Source: Parelaphostrongylus tenuis (lineage: Eukaryota; Nematoda; Chromadorea; Rhabditida; Metastrongylidae). From it: DNA of 64,000 nucleotides. Shown here in pieces: positions 1 to 10,934 of the stretch (the stretch's first letter is position 1; every line of letters starts with the position of its first letter). Under the pieces are notes generated by a model, which was not told the DNA's origin, ran no database searches, and worked only from the letters and a program-made list of their open reading frames with translations. The position numbers were made by a program, and so were the translations under genes. The stretch spans positions 1-64,000 of the forward strand of contig JAHQIW010005575.1 in assembly GCA_019055375.1 (NCBI GenBank), in the 5' to 3' direction.

Positions 1-674
1 AGACACCAGAAGACAGAGAAAGTCAAGTGTGAGACACAGCTGCACTTCAGCTTCTACAGCGCATCAAAAGTCTTATAAGAAAATGAAGCATGTTTTCTTA
101 AATCGCCGTTTTCCAAACTATTTAATGATATTGGAAGTTCAATTGACAAGCTTTCGTGCGACGAAAAATCCATGTGTATTTATACAAGTGCTTTCATATG
201 AATGTACTGCCTTCCCAAAGGGCTAAATGTTTTTCTCAAATAACCGTAAATGAACTTTGATATATCATATTGTGTGTATCACTTTAGAACCTAAAAGAGT
301 CAAATTGGCATCTCATCAACTTAGGCGAACACATTCATCACCAAACCAAACCTTACTTATGTGGGGTAGTCTTTGCACAATGGATAATTTTTCATAAATA
401 CTCACCGTTTTAGTGTTTGAAGGTCCTCCAGGTGGCCAAAAGCGTCCGCGCGGTGTCTCACATGAGTGAGGAGTGTGCCTCCCTCTGATCAATCAATCGA
501 TTCGCGATATGCTGCGATATCAAGCGTGATAACGATACAGTCAACATGAATTTACTCAATTTCAAAATACTTCTCGTTATGATCTGTCAGGTCGTGGAAA
601 TACTTGCGAAATCCGTTGTACTTCTTCATTTTGTACTTCATTAATGCATCTTCATAGCGCTCTTTTTCACTGTG

Positions 675-850
675 CAGATCCCAGTACTTCTAGCATTCAA
701 CTCGTTTCTTCGTATTATTCTAGAATTCTTGCACATCGTTGAATACCGACTAAACACGTCTCTTCGCAATCTCGAGAATAGCCTAGCTGTGGCGGTCCAT
801 AGGACGTTCGTTGTTGACTGTTGGAGAATGTTGGACCCCATTGTTCTTCA
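675..850 (-). repeat. SINE-1 fragment (tRNA-like), 3' part
   Basis: Reverse-strand partial copy of the SINE-1 family (see 1464). It matches the stretch after the promoter boxes, where the family carries the segment describing two inverted halves around a 'CTATGGAACG' type motif. The A-box end is missing or diverged. The paralogous fragment in D1 copy 2 lies at 43135-43310. Confidence 0.55.
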
Positions 851-1463
851 TTGATGATCAGAAGTGACTTTGAGTAGATCCAAATGTGTTTTACTTTTCA
901 ATATTCAAAATTGAAGACGGAATCTTTGGATTTTGAAAGGTTTTCGACTATGATTGACACGGATGGCGGCAGTAATTCCAAAATTCGATGCTGTTCTTTT
1001 TGGAAAAACTTTAATGCCCTTCGGTATATGTGATTGTGTGTTTAACTTTTCTTTGTTGATACTAGAACCAAAACCACTCAATCTTATAAGATTGTTCACC
1101 CTGGTGGACTCAATTGATAGCACTGACTTTGAAACTCGATGTTACTTTTCTCAAATAATCAATAATGGCCTTGAATAGGTCCTATGAAATGTCTCCATTT
1201 ATCGAAGTTGAATATCAAATCATCATAGTTCACAACCTTTTCGACTGTGATGGACCCGTATGGTGCCAGTGAAATTGAAATTCGTTCCTATTGTCCGTAA
1301 ATGAACGGAAATATCTAAAAGGTGCTCCGTATGAGCAATAATTACACATATTAAGGAGCTAAACTCTTGCTTCAAAATGTTACCTGCTCTACAGAAAGTG
1401 TTTGAGAACTTATATAACATGATTCAAAAAAGGCAACTCAGAACAAGTTACTGTAATATTGGG

Positions 1464-1700
1464 GTAAGCGCCTTGGCCGAGTGGTTGTGATGCTCGTCGC
1501 GGCGCGCGTGGAGGCAAGTTCCACCTCCCAGCCTTCTCCGACAGTCAACAACAACGCCCTATGGAACGCCGTGGCCAAGGTATCCTCGAGACTGCAAGGA
1601 GACTAGCTCAACCAGTATTTTAGGAGGTTAAAGAAGGACGAGAAAACGAATTACTTGCTAGAAATGCTGGAATCCTTAGAGAGAAAAAAAAACTGTGAAG
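1464..1700 (+). repeat. SINE-1, tRNA-Leu/Ser-like SINE
   Basis: The head carries TGGCCGAGTGG, the exact class of A box found in eukaryotic tRNA-Leu/Ser genes, followed about 45 bases later by a weak B-box-like AAGTTCCACCTCCC. The body is shared with copies at 12935, 39150, 40022, 41148 and 43932. The unit is about 230 bp. No intact cloverleaf is visible, so this is a tRNA-derived repeat and not a functional tRNA gene. Confidence 0.75.
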
Positions 1701-3089
1701 ACGGATTGATAAAGTAAAAGTGTGATAAAACACTAAAATATTGTGCTGCAGGAGTCAAATGCAAGCGGTGAAACACAGTGGAAAGTAGAATGCTGGTTTG
1801 CTTATACGAAATAGAGATTCATATCCACTGGAAGAAGCTGGCACCATTCACGATTGTTTTTTCGCCTCCATTACGTTAAGGCATTCAGATAGAAACATTA
1901 TGCAAAAAGCAGTTTTTTTTTGTCGAAACCGACCACTGTATACCACGAATAATCTACATCATTTCAGTTTGCTTAGTATAAGAAAGCTCTATAGAATTTC
2001 TGCTTCATTAAAGTTTCGTGACTTACGAAATGATACCCATGCTGACAAAATATGCTATGCTAGGATGCAGACTGTTGGGTAGAATGTCTGTTGAATCGAA
2101 AAATTTCTCTACGTAGTGTTTTTCGGTGGTGACGCAGATTGTTACATCTTTGGACCACTAAGACATGTAAACTTACAATATAATATAGGTGGATATAGCC
2201 ATGTAATGATGCGGAAAGGCCAGATCATGCTAGGCAATCACTGATGTGTAATCGAGATGATACAAAGAATATCTCTTCGCGATATTCCCCGTGATTGGAG
2301 GCCGTGGGCAATTAAGACAAAAAGCACGAACATCTATAGATAGATAGAGAGTGATCTCTATAGCCTACAGACTATCTCTGTACCGTAATCTTCTCAAATC
2401 AGCGCGAAAAATTGATTTTGACTCAACGAACGACTGTGTTACTAGCCCAATGAAAATTCGCATTTGGAAATTGGGCACGATCACGCGCCACGGAAAGGGC
2501 GCAATGTAGGTTCGAATCCTGCCTGACGTTCGAAGTTCTGCATGTCACTCAACATTATTGAATATATAAATGTGACAACATATAACCGCTAGGCTGTTAA
2601 TCAAAAAATTCTGGCTTATCATCCATATGTCCTTAGGTATTTCTCATCTGAATCGACAATGATTTTGCTAGCAATGCGACCACTGATAAGGTCATGGAAA
2701 CGAAATTCCTTTTTTAGATGCAACAATTCAAAAGTTCGACTTTCTATAAACATCCGCTTAATTATTGTTACAAGAAAATCGAGAAAACTTATCTTGATTA
2801 GCTTTTTTAGATGATCCAAGTGACTAAAATGTGTCACATCACGTGCACTACAATGGCAGGGTTATTCTTTGCACGTTGGCCAAATGTGTAGGATGAAATT
2901 GAGTTTTTGCTCATGCTACTCCTGTAGTTGTGAGAATATGTCATCCATTCAAGTAGTGCAATCGCTTTATATTGCACGAGCTTGCATTGTGGCACTTGAT
3001 GAAAAGCAATGAGAGAAGATCTGCGGAAGACAAGAAAAAGCCGAAGAAAATCTCTTCCACTTTTGATCGCTTAAATCAACCTGTTCAAA

Positions 3090-3900
3090 ATGAATACATC
3101 ACAACATGGTAGCGATAGTCAAGTAACAAAAATATACTGGCTCAAAAGCTTTCCTCTCACTGTTCTCCTGTAAAAAAGAGAGCATGCTAGAGATATGTTC
3201 CGTACAGCTGCCAGAGTATGCAGAGGAAGAGAGCAGAGAGGCACCCTCAAATTTGATAAGCAAATTAGCCATCTCCACTGGCTGCAAACTGTTGCTGATC
3301 TAGATAGGCTTCAAAAAAGTCAACCTGTCAAGCCATAAATGTAACGACAAAAAGATCCCCTTTGCCTTATCCTTCATTTCGGAAGAAATGATTACAATTT
3401 ATGAGGCTGCTTGAAAATGTTACGTAGGGGAGTCTGTGCTAGTGATGGAAGTGTCGTCAAATAATTTTAAACACCAATCAGTCCGTCAGCGCTTGCAAAC
3501 CGTCTATATACTATGATTTCTGCATAAATGCCATAAAGATAAAAACGGTGACTGCATGACCTCAGACATTTTGTCCAATCTGCTGTAAATTGTGCAGAGA
3601 GAATATAATGGTGAAAGGGAAGATCGCCCTGTGTCTTTACAAAGAATTATCTAGCAGATAAATAAGGCACAAGAGCTAACACTCCGTTAGGCACAAATGG
3701 ATACAGACAATGAAGATTTTGAAATAGAAGTACTTAATCTTGGAAAAAATATGATATCTCAACGCAAAAAACTTTCAAAGCGCTTCAATCACACCAAAAA
3801 CCCAAAAATGGACTGCAAAATGAGTTTCTCGTCATTACGCGTGATATCGTGCCATTTCACAGGCCGATTTTCTGATCTGAAGGAAGCTCATAGTTTACTC
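3090..3900 (+). pseudogene. Penelope-like element remnant (RT thumb + GIY-YIG)
   Basis: Decayed PLE coding sequence on the plus strand. Around 3190-3290 the broken frames read RDMFRTAARVCRGREQ-like peptide, which aligns by eye to the PLE reverse-transcriptase C-terminal region seen in a better copy at 61540 (MFQMAKNVCTGEEER). At 3697-3880 the frames give NEDFEIEVL...TKNPKMD...LVITRD...PFHRPIF, matching the end of the PLE GIY-YIG endonuclease domain ('ARKTLEAL...NPKMNRK...ITRDLAPF' type). Several frameshifts and stops make it non-functional. It lies inside duplication D1, and its duplicate is at 45490-46400. The GIY-YIG assignment rests on motif recognition, not on a search. Confidence 0.7.
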
Positions 3901-5379
3901 GGTCCGGCTGGTCTACATGATATTCGATATACCATATATCGAGAAAACGGTGAGTATATAAAAATTATGTTCACTGGTGATGTAATTTTTTAACTGAGTA
4001 GATTGAATGCCAATTTGCCTTTTCTAGGCTTTGAAGATGAAACAGCTTAGACGCCAGGCACTGTATTGTTGTAGCACGTTATTAGCAAATAATCATGGAA
4101 TGTCATTATTATCAATCTTTGATCTGCTTACCAAATAAAATACTGAATTATTCAGTCAATGACGAGATCAATCGATCGTCGGTCCTGCCTGTTTGCATAA
4201 TTTGCCAATAAAATATTTTCTGCTAGTAAAATAAGCCCTCTCAGTACATCAGAAATTGTCATAGCTAAATCAGCAATACACTTCTTCGTAGCTGGATTAC
4301 CAAAGTCGTAAAAGTAAGCCACAGAGTGATGCTTTCGATAAGTTGTAGACCTTTGGACAGCCATTCTTCAAGCTATCTCCAATCGATCCCGGCTCGAAAG
4401 TTCACAATCTAGAATTGTTATCAAAGTGTATAAACATTCACAATAAATTAATAAATTGCACTATAACATTGAATGCGGCGAGAAATTTCTACCAAGCCCG
4501 TTCTTATCAAAATATCCTATTCTGAAGAAAATCTCAAATCGTTTACTCTTGCTTGATTTTGAAATCTTCTCAAAAGTGCAAACGACGGCTTCCGACCTGA
4601 TTTTCATCCAACCAACCACTCTACAAAGCTTCTCTGCGACGGAGTTAACGTTGAAAAATTTTCTATGAGAAAAACTGAATAGCGCCATTTTCATCATTTC
4701 GTCCAAACTACAACACCGAATCTTATTTCACGTTAAATTCTCCCTAACGCAAATAACAGTGGCAAGATCGTAGTTAGTGCAGACTTTTCATACTATTCTA
4801 CTCACTGTATTTAACACATCTGGGATGAAATTGTAAACACATAATTCGCCAATAGCAGTGCTTCTTTGAATCGCTTGCGTTTGTTAGTTTCGTCCTTATT
4901 GAGCTACTCTTCTAAAATTCGTTTTTAGAAAATTATAATAACCTCTTCCAACTCCAGCAGATTAGCTTCCCATATAAGAGATCGCTTTTGCTGGCAGAAA
5001 TCACGCATGACGTTTCTTTTTAAGCAACTACGCTGGTGTACCTGCGGCACAAAGGCTGGAGGTGCTCTGTAAGACACAAGTAGTTAAGCACCGGCCTAGC
5101 AGCACTTCATACCCTAGGCAACCTCCAAAATGGTACCATAGTGGAAAGAAGATAAACTGTGAGGATCCGTCGGCTGACCACTATAAGTATGGCCAAACAA
5201 GCATTCAGTTACTAGAGATGCTTGGTTAAGTTAAATGATTGACGTATCACCTCTCACCCGTCGTCCCGCTGATCGTCGAGTGACTCGAGCGGTACCAGCA
5301 ACACTTCCAATTTTACCTATCGCGTGGAAGAGTAGCCCAGTGGGTCCTCCTCGCTTTAGAAATTCGCTGAGCATCATAT

Positions 5380-6110
5380 CTTTCTTCTATAGCTTTTGTA
5401 AAGAAATCGGACCAACAGGTTGATGGTCTTCCCTGTGAAGCGCCTGATGCCCCGAGGAATCCAGTCGCTAACGGCTCTCGTCCACAGGTTGTCGTTGAAG
5501 CGCATCATGTGTCCGGCCCACCTTATTTTCGATATCCTGCCGTGTAGAACGGCGTCTCCGATTTTCGACCGTTGACGTAGGTCGGAACTTCGGATCCTTT
5601 TACTCATTTGCGAGATACGGGATATTCCTTGCATCGACCTTTCGACTGCGCCTTCGATAACGCCAAGTGATTTTTCATCCTACTCACGTAGCGACCAGGT
5701 TTCTGCTGCATGCGTTAGTGCAGGGATGATTGTCGAGTCGAAAAGGTGGGCACGGAGTTGGATATTCTTTGTCCTCTTCACTACATCTTCGATGCTCTTA
5801 ATCGTTCCCCAAGCCGCTCGTTTCCTCCTGCTCAACTCTGGAGCTAGGTCGTAGATCATGTTGATTTCACGACCTAGACAGACGTAACTGAAGCACGGAG
5901 AATGTTTGTTCCGTTGAACGTGAATGGGACATTCAAATCCCATCCGTTCCTCATGAACATCTTTATGAGATTTAGTTGAAGCCCAATCTTTCCACAGGCG
6001 TTGTCGAAATCGATCAACATTCGTTCTGCTTGGCTGATCTTGGTGTTATGAGGACGATATCATCAGCAAAGTGAAGATAGTTTGGATGCCGAGAGATATT
6101 TGGAAATGTC
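5380..6110 (-). pseudogene. RTE-type non-LTR retrotransposon, RT 3' part
   Basis: Reading on the minus strand from about 6110 to 5380, broken frames encode the palm of a reverse transcriptase with the catalytic FADD box at 6059-6070, then ISQAERMLIDFD, GLQLNL and the C-terminal part with TIIPALTHAAETWSL and RIRWAGHMMR-like peptides typical of nematode RTE/BovB-type elements. There are frameshifts between the segments and no upstream endonuclease here, so this is a 5'-truncated dead copy, the usual form of such elements. The D1 duplication breakpoint falls within it near 5865. Confidence 0.85.
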
Positions 6111-6129
6111 TCAGAAGTTTGCCTTTTGC

Positions 6130-7165
6130 ACAAAGCCAGAACATACAAGGTGTACCAATACTATGGAATAAGGGAGCAAGAGATCTCAACTAAAAAAAAA
6201 GAATCTATAGCGTTCAGAGTTGTTTTTATTGGTGTATTTGGAAAACAATGAGACGCCGTGCTCTGAGAATTTGAGAAGGTTGGTAGGTCAAACTGTCCCC
6301 ATAAAAAAGTCATGGTCTTTTGCATTGCTTTATGTAAAAAATATTTCACTCTTTTATTCTTTTATGCCAATGTTCGGGCTACTTTCACTGCACGAATGCA
6401 AAGTATGTGTAACTAAAGCTGGTATAAGAGTACAAAATCAAATTGCTGAGGGATCCAAGTGAATACTTGAATAAGGAACTTGGGAAAAACTATGTAGAAA
6501 ATAACCTTCTATTAGACTGTTTCTGAGAGCTCGCCTAAAGCAACTTGTTCTGTCAACCTTTTTTAACCTTTCATGTGCTCCAATATTACACTTCCGTGTG
6601 CCAGACGTACGTTTCGGCTTTCATGTCAAGCCTCATCAGTAGCGGTACCTTTCGGTTTGACCGAAATATATAAAGTGCTATAGCATACCTCAAGAAAGTC
6701 TTAATTTGTTACTAGAATATGTTGTTCAAGGCGAGGTCTCAGATACAGTTGAGTAGAGTATTATGATAGAAGTACATTTTAATGTGGTTTTTCCTTAGTT
6801 CTTAATTCAAACATTCACTTTTATTCCCTCAGCAATTTGATTTTGCACTGCTTACACCACCCTCAGTTGCACATCCTTTACATTCGCACCGTGGAAGTAG
6901 CCGGAACATTTGCATAAAAGAATAGTGCAATTAAATTTTCACTAGTAAAGCAATGCAAAAAACGCTGACTCTTCTATGGGGATAGTTTGACTTACCAACT
7001 ATCGTAAGTTTTCAGAGCACATTGCCTCAAAACATCATCCTTTTGAGGTTATTCGTGAAAACGTAATTGCTTTCCAAATACACAAACAAAGGCAACTCTG
7101 AACGCTATGGCTTCTTTCTTGGTAGTTAAGATCGTTTACTGCCATATTCCATAATAATGGTATTT
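6130..7165. mobile_element. Foldback element bracketing a hammerhead core (family 4)
   Basis: Two arms of roughly 330 bp in opposite orientation, about 6150-6485 and 6800-7150, match with moderate divergence. Both contain the 'gcaaaatcaaattgctgag'-type inner end and the 'gcgttcagagttg' outer end. The spacer holds a hammerhead ribozyme on the minus strand (6595-6650). A third, more diverged copy of an arm lies at 10205-10590. No transposase is visible. Whether arms and ribozyme form one mobile unit is inference. Confidence 0.65.
6595..6650 (-). ncRNA. Hammerhead ribozyme, family 4
   Basis: On the minus strand the core CUGATGA (6633-6639) is followed by stem II GGCUU/AAGCC closing a 7-base loop, then GAA, then a 3-bp stem III ACG/CGU with a UA loop, then C17 in a GUC cleavage triplet. 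Stem I pairs GCUA (6640-6643) with UGGC (6600-6603), with a further CC/GG pair beyond an internal loop. All invariant core bases are present. The open end is stem I, so it is type I with a minimal stem III, the geometry reported for PLE and retrozyme hammerheads. Confidence 0.82.
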
Positions 7166-7484
7166 TCTAGTTTTGTGCACAAACTTGGTATGTTTTGGTT
7201 CTGTGCAAGAGACAAACTTCTGACACGTTTTCAATGACCCCTCTTAGAGGCCGACGGTCAAAAGCGAGCGTGTCAGCCGTTCATCTCACTTAATAGTACA
7301 TGTTGAAATGAATGAAATGCATTGTATCAGCGATTTTTGCAGAGCTCTCATTCCACATATTTACTTTTGCTCAATCAGTATCATTTGTCTCCGGATAAGC
7401 GAAATGAACCGTGTTTTATGCCTCCATTAAAACGGTGATGTCATAGTCACATGCAGCGTGCACCAGCAGTTTTGGAAAACCATT

Positions 7485-8135
7485 TGGTGCACGATATTTT
7501 ATAATCCAAAGATAGCTTTGAGGTAACTTGGAATGAGATCATGTGAAACTTGAGATATTTGCGTCGTCATACTGATCTTAGAAGTGCGCGATAATATATT
7601 CCCGATCGATTATTTCACTGATTATCGATTACTTCACAATTATTTCTCACAATAATTAAAATTGAGTTGCTCTTGACCCAAGAAATAAATGCTAAATATG
7701 AGTGAAATATAAATGATCATAAAAATAATGCATAAAACTGTTCAATAGCAGCGTAAATATATCCTTTTGTGGACGTCATATTTTCCTCTTGATTAATGCG
7801 GTGTTTTGAAAAGGCACTGACGTTGATTATTTGGCGTCAATCCCTCTTTATGTAGGAGGTATATTCCCTATGAAGTAACTGCCTGAACCGGAAGGCACCG
7901 TGCTAATGATGAGGCTTAAAGGTCGCAACGTGTGTCTAACACCATATAGGTGCCAAAACAGACCTCATGAAGGCTTGGAATATGTAGTCAGATTGTTCGA
8001 TCACATTTATATATTGTTTGAAGAGAAGCCTCAAAAAACAGTAGATTATATAGGTAAAAATCTTTCAATTTTGTGAAGATCTCATTCCATGCTTGACCTC
8101 AAAGTATCTTCGTGATTGAAAAATAGCGAACATCG
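7485..8135. repeat. Inverted-arm element with decayed hammerhead
   Basis: Arms of about 75-85 bp at 7485-7565 and 8050-8130 are inverted copies, sharing 'gctttgagg' and 'ggaatgagatc' blocks. Between them lies a decayed hammerhead related to family 4 (7900-7942). It resembles the larger foldback just upstream but with different arms. Confidence 0.5.
7900..7942 (+). ncRNA. Decayed hammerhead ribozyme, family 4-like
   Basis: The sequence follows the family 4 layout: stem I GUGCUA/UAACAC (one mismatch), core AUGAUGA in place of CUGAUGA, a shortened stem II, GCAA in place of GAAA and a GUC cleavage triplet. Loss of C3 and G12 predicts no self-cleavage. Confidence 0.5.
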
Positions 8136-8638
8136 AATACTACGTCAAAACTAATGATGCACACTGCAGGCGACCATCTTGATAAATCTCTTCCAATATT
8201 TATTACCAGTTTCAGGAGTTGGAACATCAATAGGAATGGGGGCAGTTTCTGTTCAACCCTTCTTTGGCTGGAAAATTTCTTATCACCTCGTATATTGCTA
8301 TTTGAACAACATTGATCAGATCAACTTTTGTCACTGAACACGAGCACTAATCCGGTGCTCTATGCATTCATTTTTAGTTGAATGGTGGTACTTTCCCATA
8401 ATCTTCATATTGTTTCAGCTCCTGAGGAAACGCTTAATGTGATTTTATCCAAATTTCAGTAGCCATTCGGTAACTTCAATCTTGATGACTTTATTGGTTT
8501 AGTTTATTGCCTCTGTATTACACTGTAGCAGGTGAAGACAAAAATATGTTTCTCTCAGATATTTTGGTGCTCCTATTAACTTTTAGTGATCATTCGGTAG
8601 CTTCAGTCTTAAGAATTTTAATGGTCCACTTATTTCTA
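8136..8638. other. Gap: no gene seen
   Basis: No open frame, RNA or repeat that I can assign. The stretch has two weakly similar segments with 'cattcggtagcttcagtctt' type sequence near 8460 and 8590, suggesting an old tandem duplication. Confidence 0.4.
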
Positions 8639-8654
8639 AAAGGAACTTTTTGAT

Positions 8655-8956
8655 ACCTTTACTTCGAGTGTTTTGTTAAGACCACGATCAAATTTCAATA
8701 GATCCTTTTATTATTATTTAAGCCAACCTGTCATGTGGTCTGGTAAGGGCTCTCGTACAGTCCGGTACAAGTGTTTCGTCCTCGTCAGTCGGTCAGAACC
8801 CGTGGTCTTTCGATCTTTTTATCAGTCAGTTCTCTCGGGAGCCTGCTCTCCCTTCAGAAGGATATCGAAGAGGAACGTTTTAGACTCTATGTCAAAGAAA
8901 TTTTCACCTAAGAGTTTTTTACTAGACCACATGACAAGATGGCTCAAACAATAATG
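8655..8956 (-). mobile_element. Hammerhead element family 1, short copy with 16-bp TSD
   Basis: A 302-bp unit flanked by identical 16-bp direct repeats AAAGGAACTTTTTGAT at 8639-8654 and 8957-8972. The outer end ACCTTT.CTTCGAGTG and the inner 'ATTATTATTTAAGCC' match the termini of the larger family 1 element at 22821-23601. It carries one hammerhead relic on the minus strand (8761-8794) in which stem II has been deleted. There is no coding capacity. The length of the target duplication argues for retrotransposition and against a cut-and-paste transposase. Confidence 0.8.
8761..8794 (-). ncRNA. Hammerhead relic, stem II deleted
   Basis: Minus-strand CUGACGA is followed almost directly by GGACGAAAC; about 8 bases that form stem II in the intact family 1 ribozymes (23451-23493) are missing. 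Stem I and the 'ACAC.UGU' stem III region are retained in part. Expected to be inactive. Confidence 0.65.
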
Positions 8957-8972
8957 AAAGGAACTTTTTGAT

Positions 8973-10204
8973 TCAACATCGAGCTTTGCCGAGCATCAAA
9001 GAAGAACGAAAAAACTTATGTTCTCAAAAAACGAAACATTATTCCACAATAAATTCAATATAACTTAGAATCGTTGTGTTTCTATAGATAATGCTGAATT
9101 TTGGTTGCCAGCTCTTGCCAATTGAATTCGATTAGTAGTAATGTGTCAAAAGTGATATGCTACGTAGTGCCAGAAATAAGCGAAAGCTTTTTGGAGTGAT
9201 TATTTTTCAAAAGATATTTAGAGTTGAAATCAACGAGACTCGCACAGTCAGATGCCATTCAGCTTTAGAAATGCACGTCGATGAAAAGGAACTGGGGATT
9301 AGGACCATTCTGACTGCTCGAATAACATATTCCAAACTAAAAAAATTGCTCTTTGTACAGAGTATGTGAACTAAAAGAGATCGACTATTTTTAAATAACA
9401 CTTTAATTGTGCATAAATCAGCGGAAATTTTGAAGTGGCCACACAAGACTTGAGTTTTGTTTAATTCGTTTCAATGGCATACTTTCTCTTAGAACTAATC
9501 GAATACCTGCCGTCTCACAGCATTAGTAATTATATAATTATTTACCGCGTCAAGTTCAGGATTTCCTCTTCGGCTCTTGTATATACAACGAACCGGCCCA
9601 ATCACTTGTGCTCTATTTAAGAAGGCAGACGGGAGGAAAGAAAATGATTTAGAAGAATATACGTTGATTGATAGAACATCACCGCGACCAGAGAGTACTT
9701 AAGGAAGAGATAAATAACTAGTTCGATTGCTGGGATAGTTATCAAACAGGTAGAGTTGGACTGCAATGATGGGAGACGGAAACGATTTTCGCCATCAACA
9801 ATCCGTTTTTTTTTAGAGTTTGTGTAGATGTTGGTAGAGTGTTATTCTGTGTCTCAAAGAAGCAAGGAAATTAGCTGTAATCGCGCGGAAAATTTGATGT
9901 TTGTCACCACCTGATTTGGTGGAGAACCGACTCAGATCGATAGATGAGCACATGAGATGTACAAAACCGCATAATGAGCAATAGTTGTTCGAAAACCTAC
10001 TGTGGATTTGATTGGCAAAAGGGAATATGTGAAGCGAGCTCTATGCGGAAATCATTAAACAGATTTCATTTCATTCATTTCAACATGCCCTTTTGCACAC
10101 CGATGATCGCTTGACAGGGTCGTTTTTGACGTCGACATCTATAATGAAATGGAAATCTGTCAGGATTTCGTCCTCTTTTAGACAGCTAAGACGTACAAGG
10201 TGTA
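8973..10204. other. Gap: no supported gene
   Basis: Only short chance ORFs are present. I see no splice-bounded peptide, RNA gene or repeat family member that I can name in this interval. Confidence 0.4.
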
Positions 10205-10590
10205 ACAATATTGGGAACATGGGAGTATGACATCGTAACTACACGAATGAAAGAAGCCGTAGTGGTCAGGTTTCCATTCTGCATCTAAAAACACAAAAAG
10301 TTGCAGCAAAAGGATAAGATTTTGAGACACCGGTACTCCGCGAATATGAGATTGTTAGAAAAAACAAATTTTTCCACAAACATGTTAGAGTCTTCTACAT
10401 TTACTAATGGAAAATTTTCGTCCTTTATATTCTACTACGTTTGTTTCGCTTGTTTTCTGTACCGGTTGTTTCTCCTACACGAACTGAAAGGATTGCGTAA
10501 TCAAAGCTTCCATGAATAGTGCAAATTCAAATTGCTGGTTAAGAAAACTGGATGTCCGAGGTATGAACTAGAAAAACTACGCAAATGATG
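10205..10590 (+). repeat. Diverged copy of the 6.1 kb foldback arm
   Basis: Shares the outer block (gtgtaacaatatt...catgggag) and the inner 'gcaaattcaaattgctgg' block with the arms at 6150-6485 and 6800-7150, with the middle largely replaced. No hammerhead core is visible here. Confidence 0.5.
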
Positions 10591-10679
10591 ATGAAAAAAT
10601 TATTGAGTATGTGGAGGTAGCATAAATTCAACAAAATCTTGTAAAAATCTAATGAGTTTTATCTGGTTATTCATTTATT

Positions 10680-10934
10680 ATGTATAGGTTAAAAATTATT
10701 ATGAGGTTCGTCACTCAATCTCTTAATACTCTTAATACTTTACCGTATTTATTGTTGATGTTTTTCATGTAACTCAGAGAAGCATGCGCTTTTTTTACTA
10801 GCCTCGTATACCCGAAATTCCTTCGTTCGTCTTCTGCCTTACGACCCTTGTTATCAGTGAGGATGAATATGCTTCCGTATGAGCTTGACTGCGGCATCAG
10901 AATTTGTTGTACCATTTACTGATCACCTAACTGA
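10680..10934 (-). CDS. Possible exon, unknown protein
   Basis: A minus-strand reading frame of about 66 residues ends at a stop near 10715 and begins just after an acceptor-like 'cagttag'. The peptide (e.g. SYGSIFILTDNKGRKAEDER) is balanced in composition and looks more protein-like than its neighbours. I recognise no family, and no partner exon was found. It could equally be a chance ORF. Confidence 0.22.

Larger units (their letters stand above)
1..5865 (+). repeat. Segmental duplication D1, copy 1 (direct)
   Basis: This block is repeated in the same orientation at about 42450-48278, an offset near 42.45 kb. The two copies share the same succession of SINE fragments, a PLE remnant and the 3' end of an RTE retrotransposon, with scattered substitutions and small indels, so the duplication is not recent. 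The left end runs off the window. The right end lies inside the RTE fragment: copy 1 continues through the RTE reverse transcriptase, copy 2 switches to unrelated sequence. Intervals not listed separately (about 850-1460 and 1800-3090) show only decayed repeat sequence; 940-1170 and 1240-1440 look like two diverged copies of one unit. Confidence 0.9.

Noticed and set aside
2460..2545. Possible tRNA gene with GGTTCGAATCC
   Set aside because: Only the B box is good; no acceptor stem, D arm or anticodon arm folds, and the duplicate at 44935-45010 has diverged in the same region.
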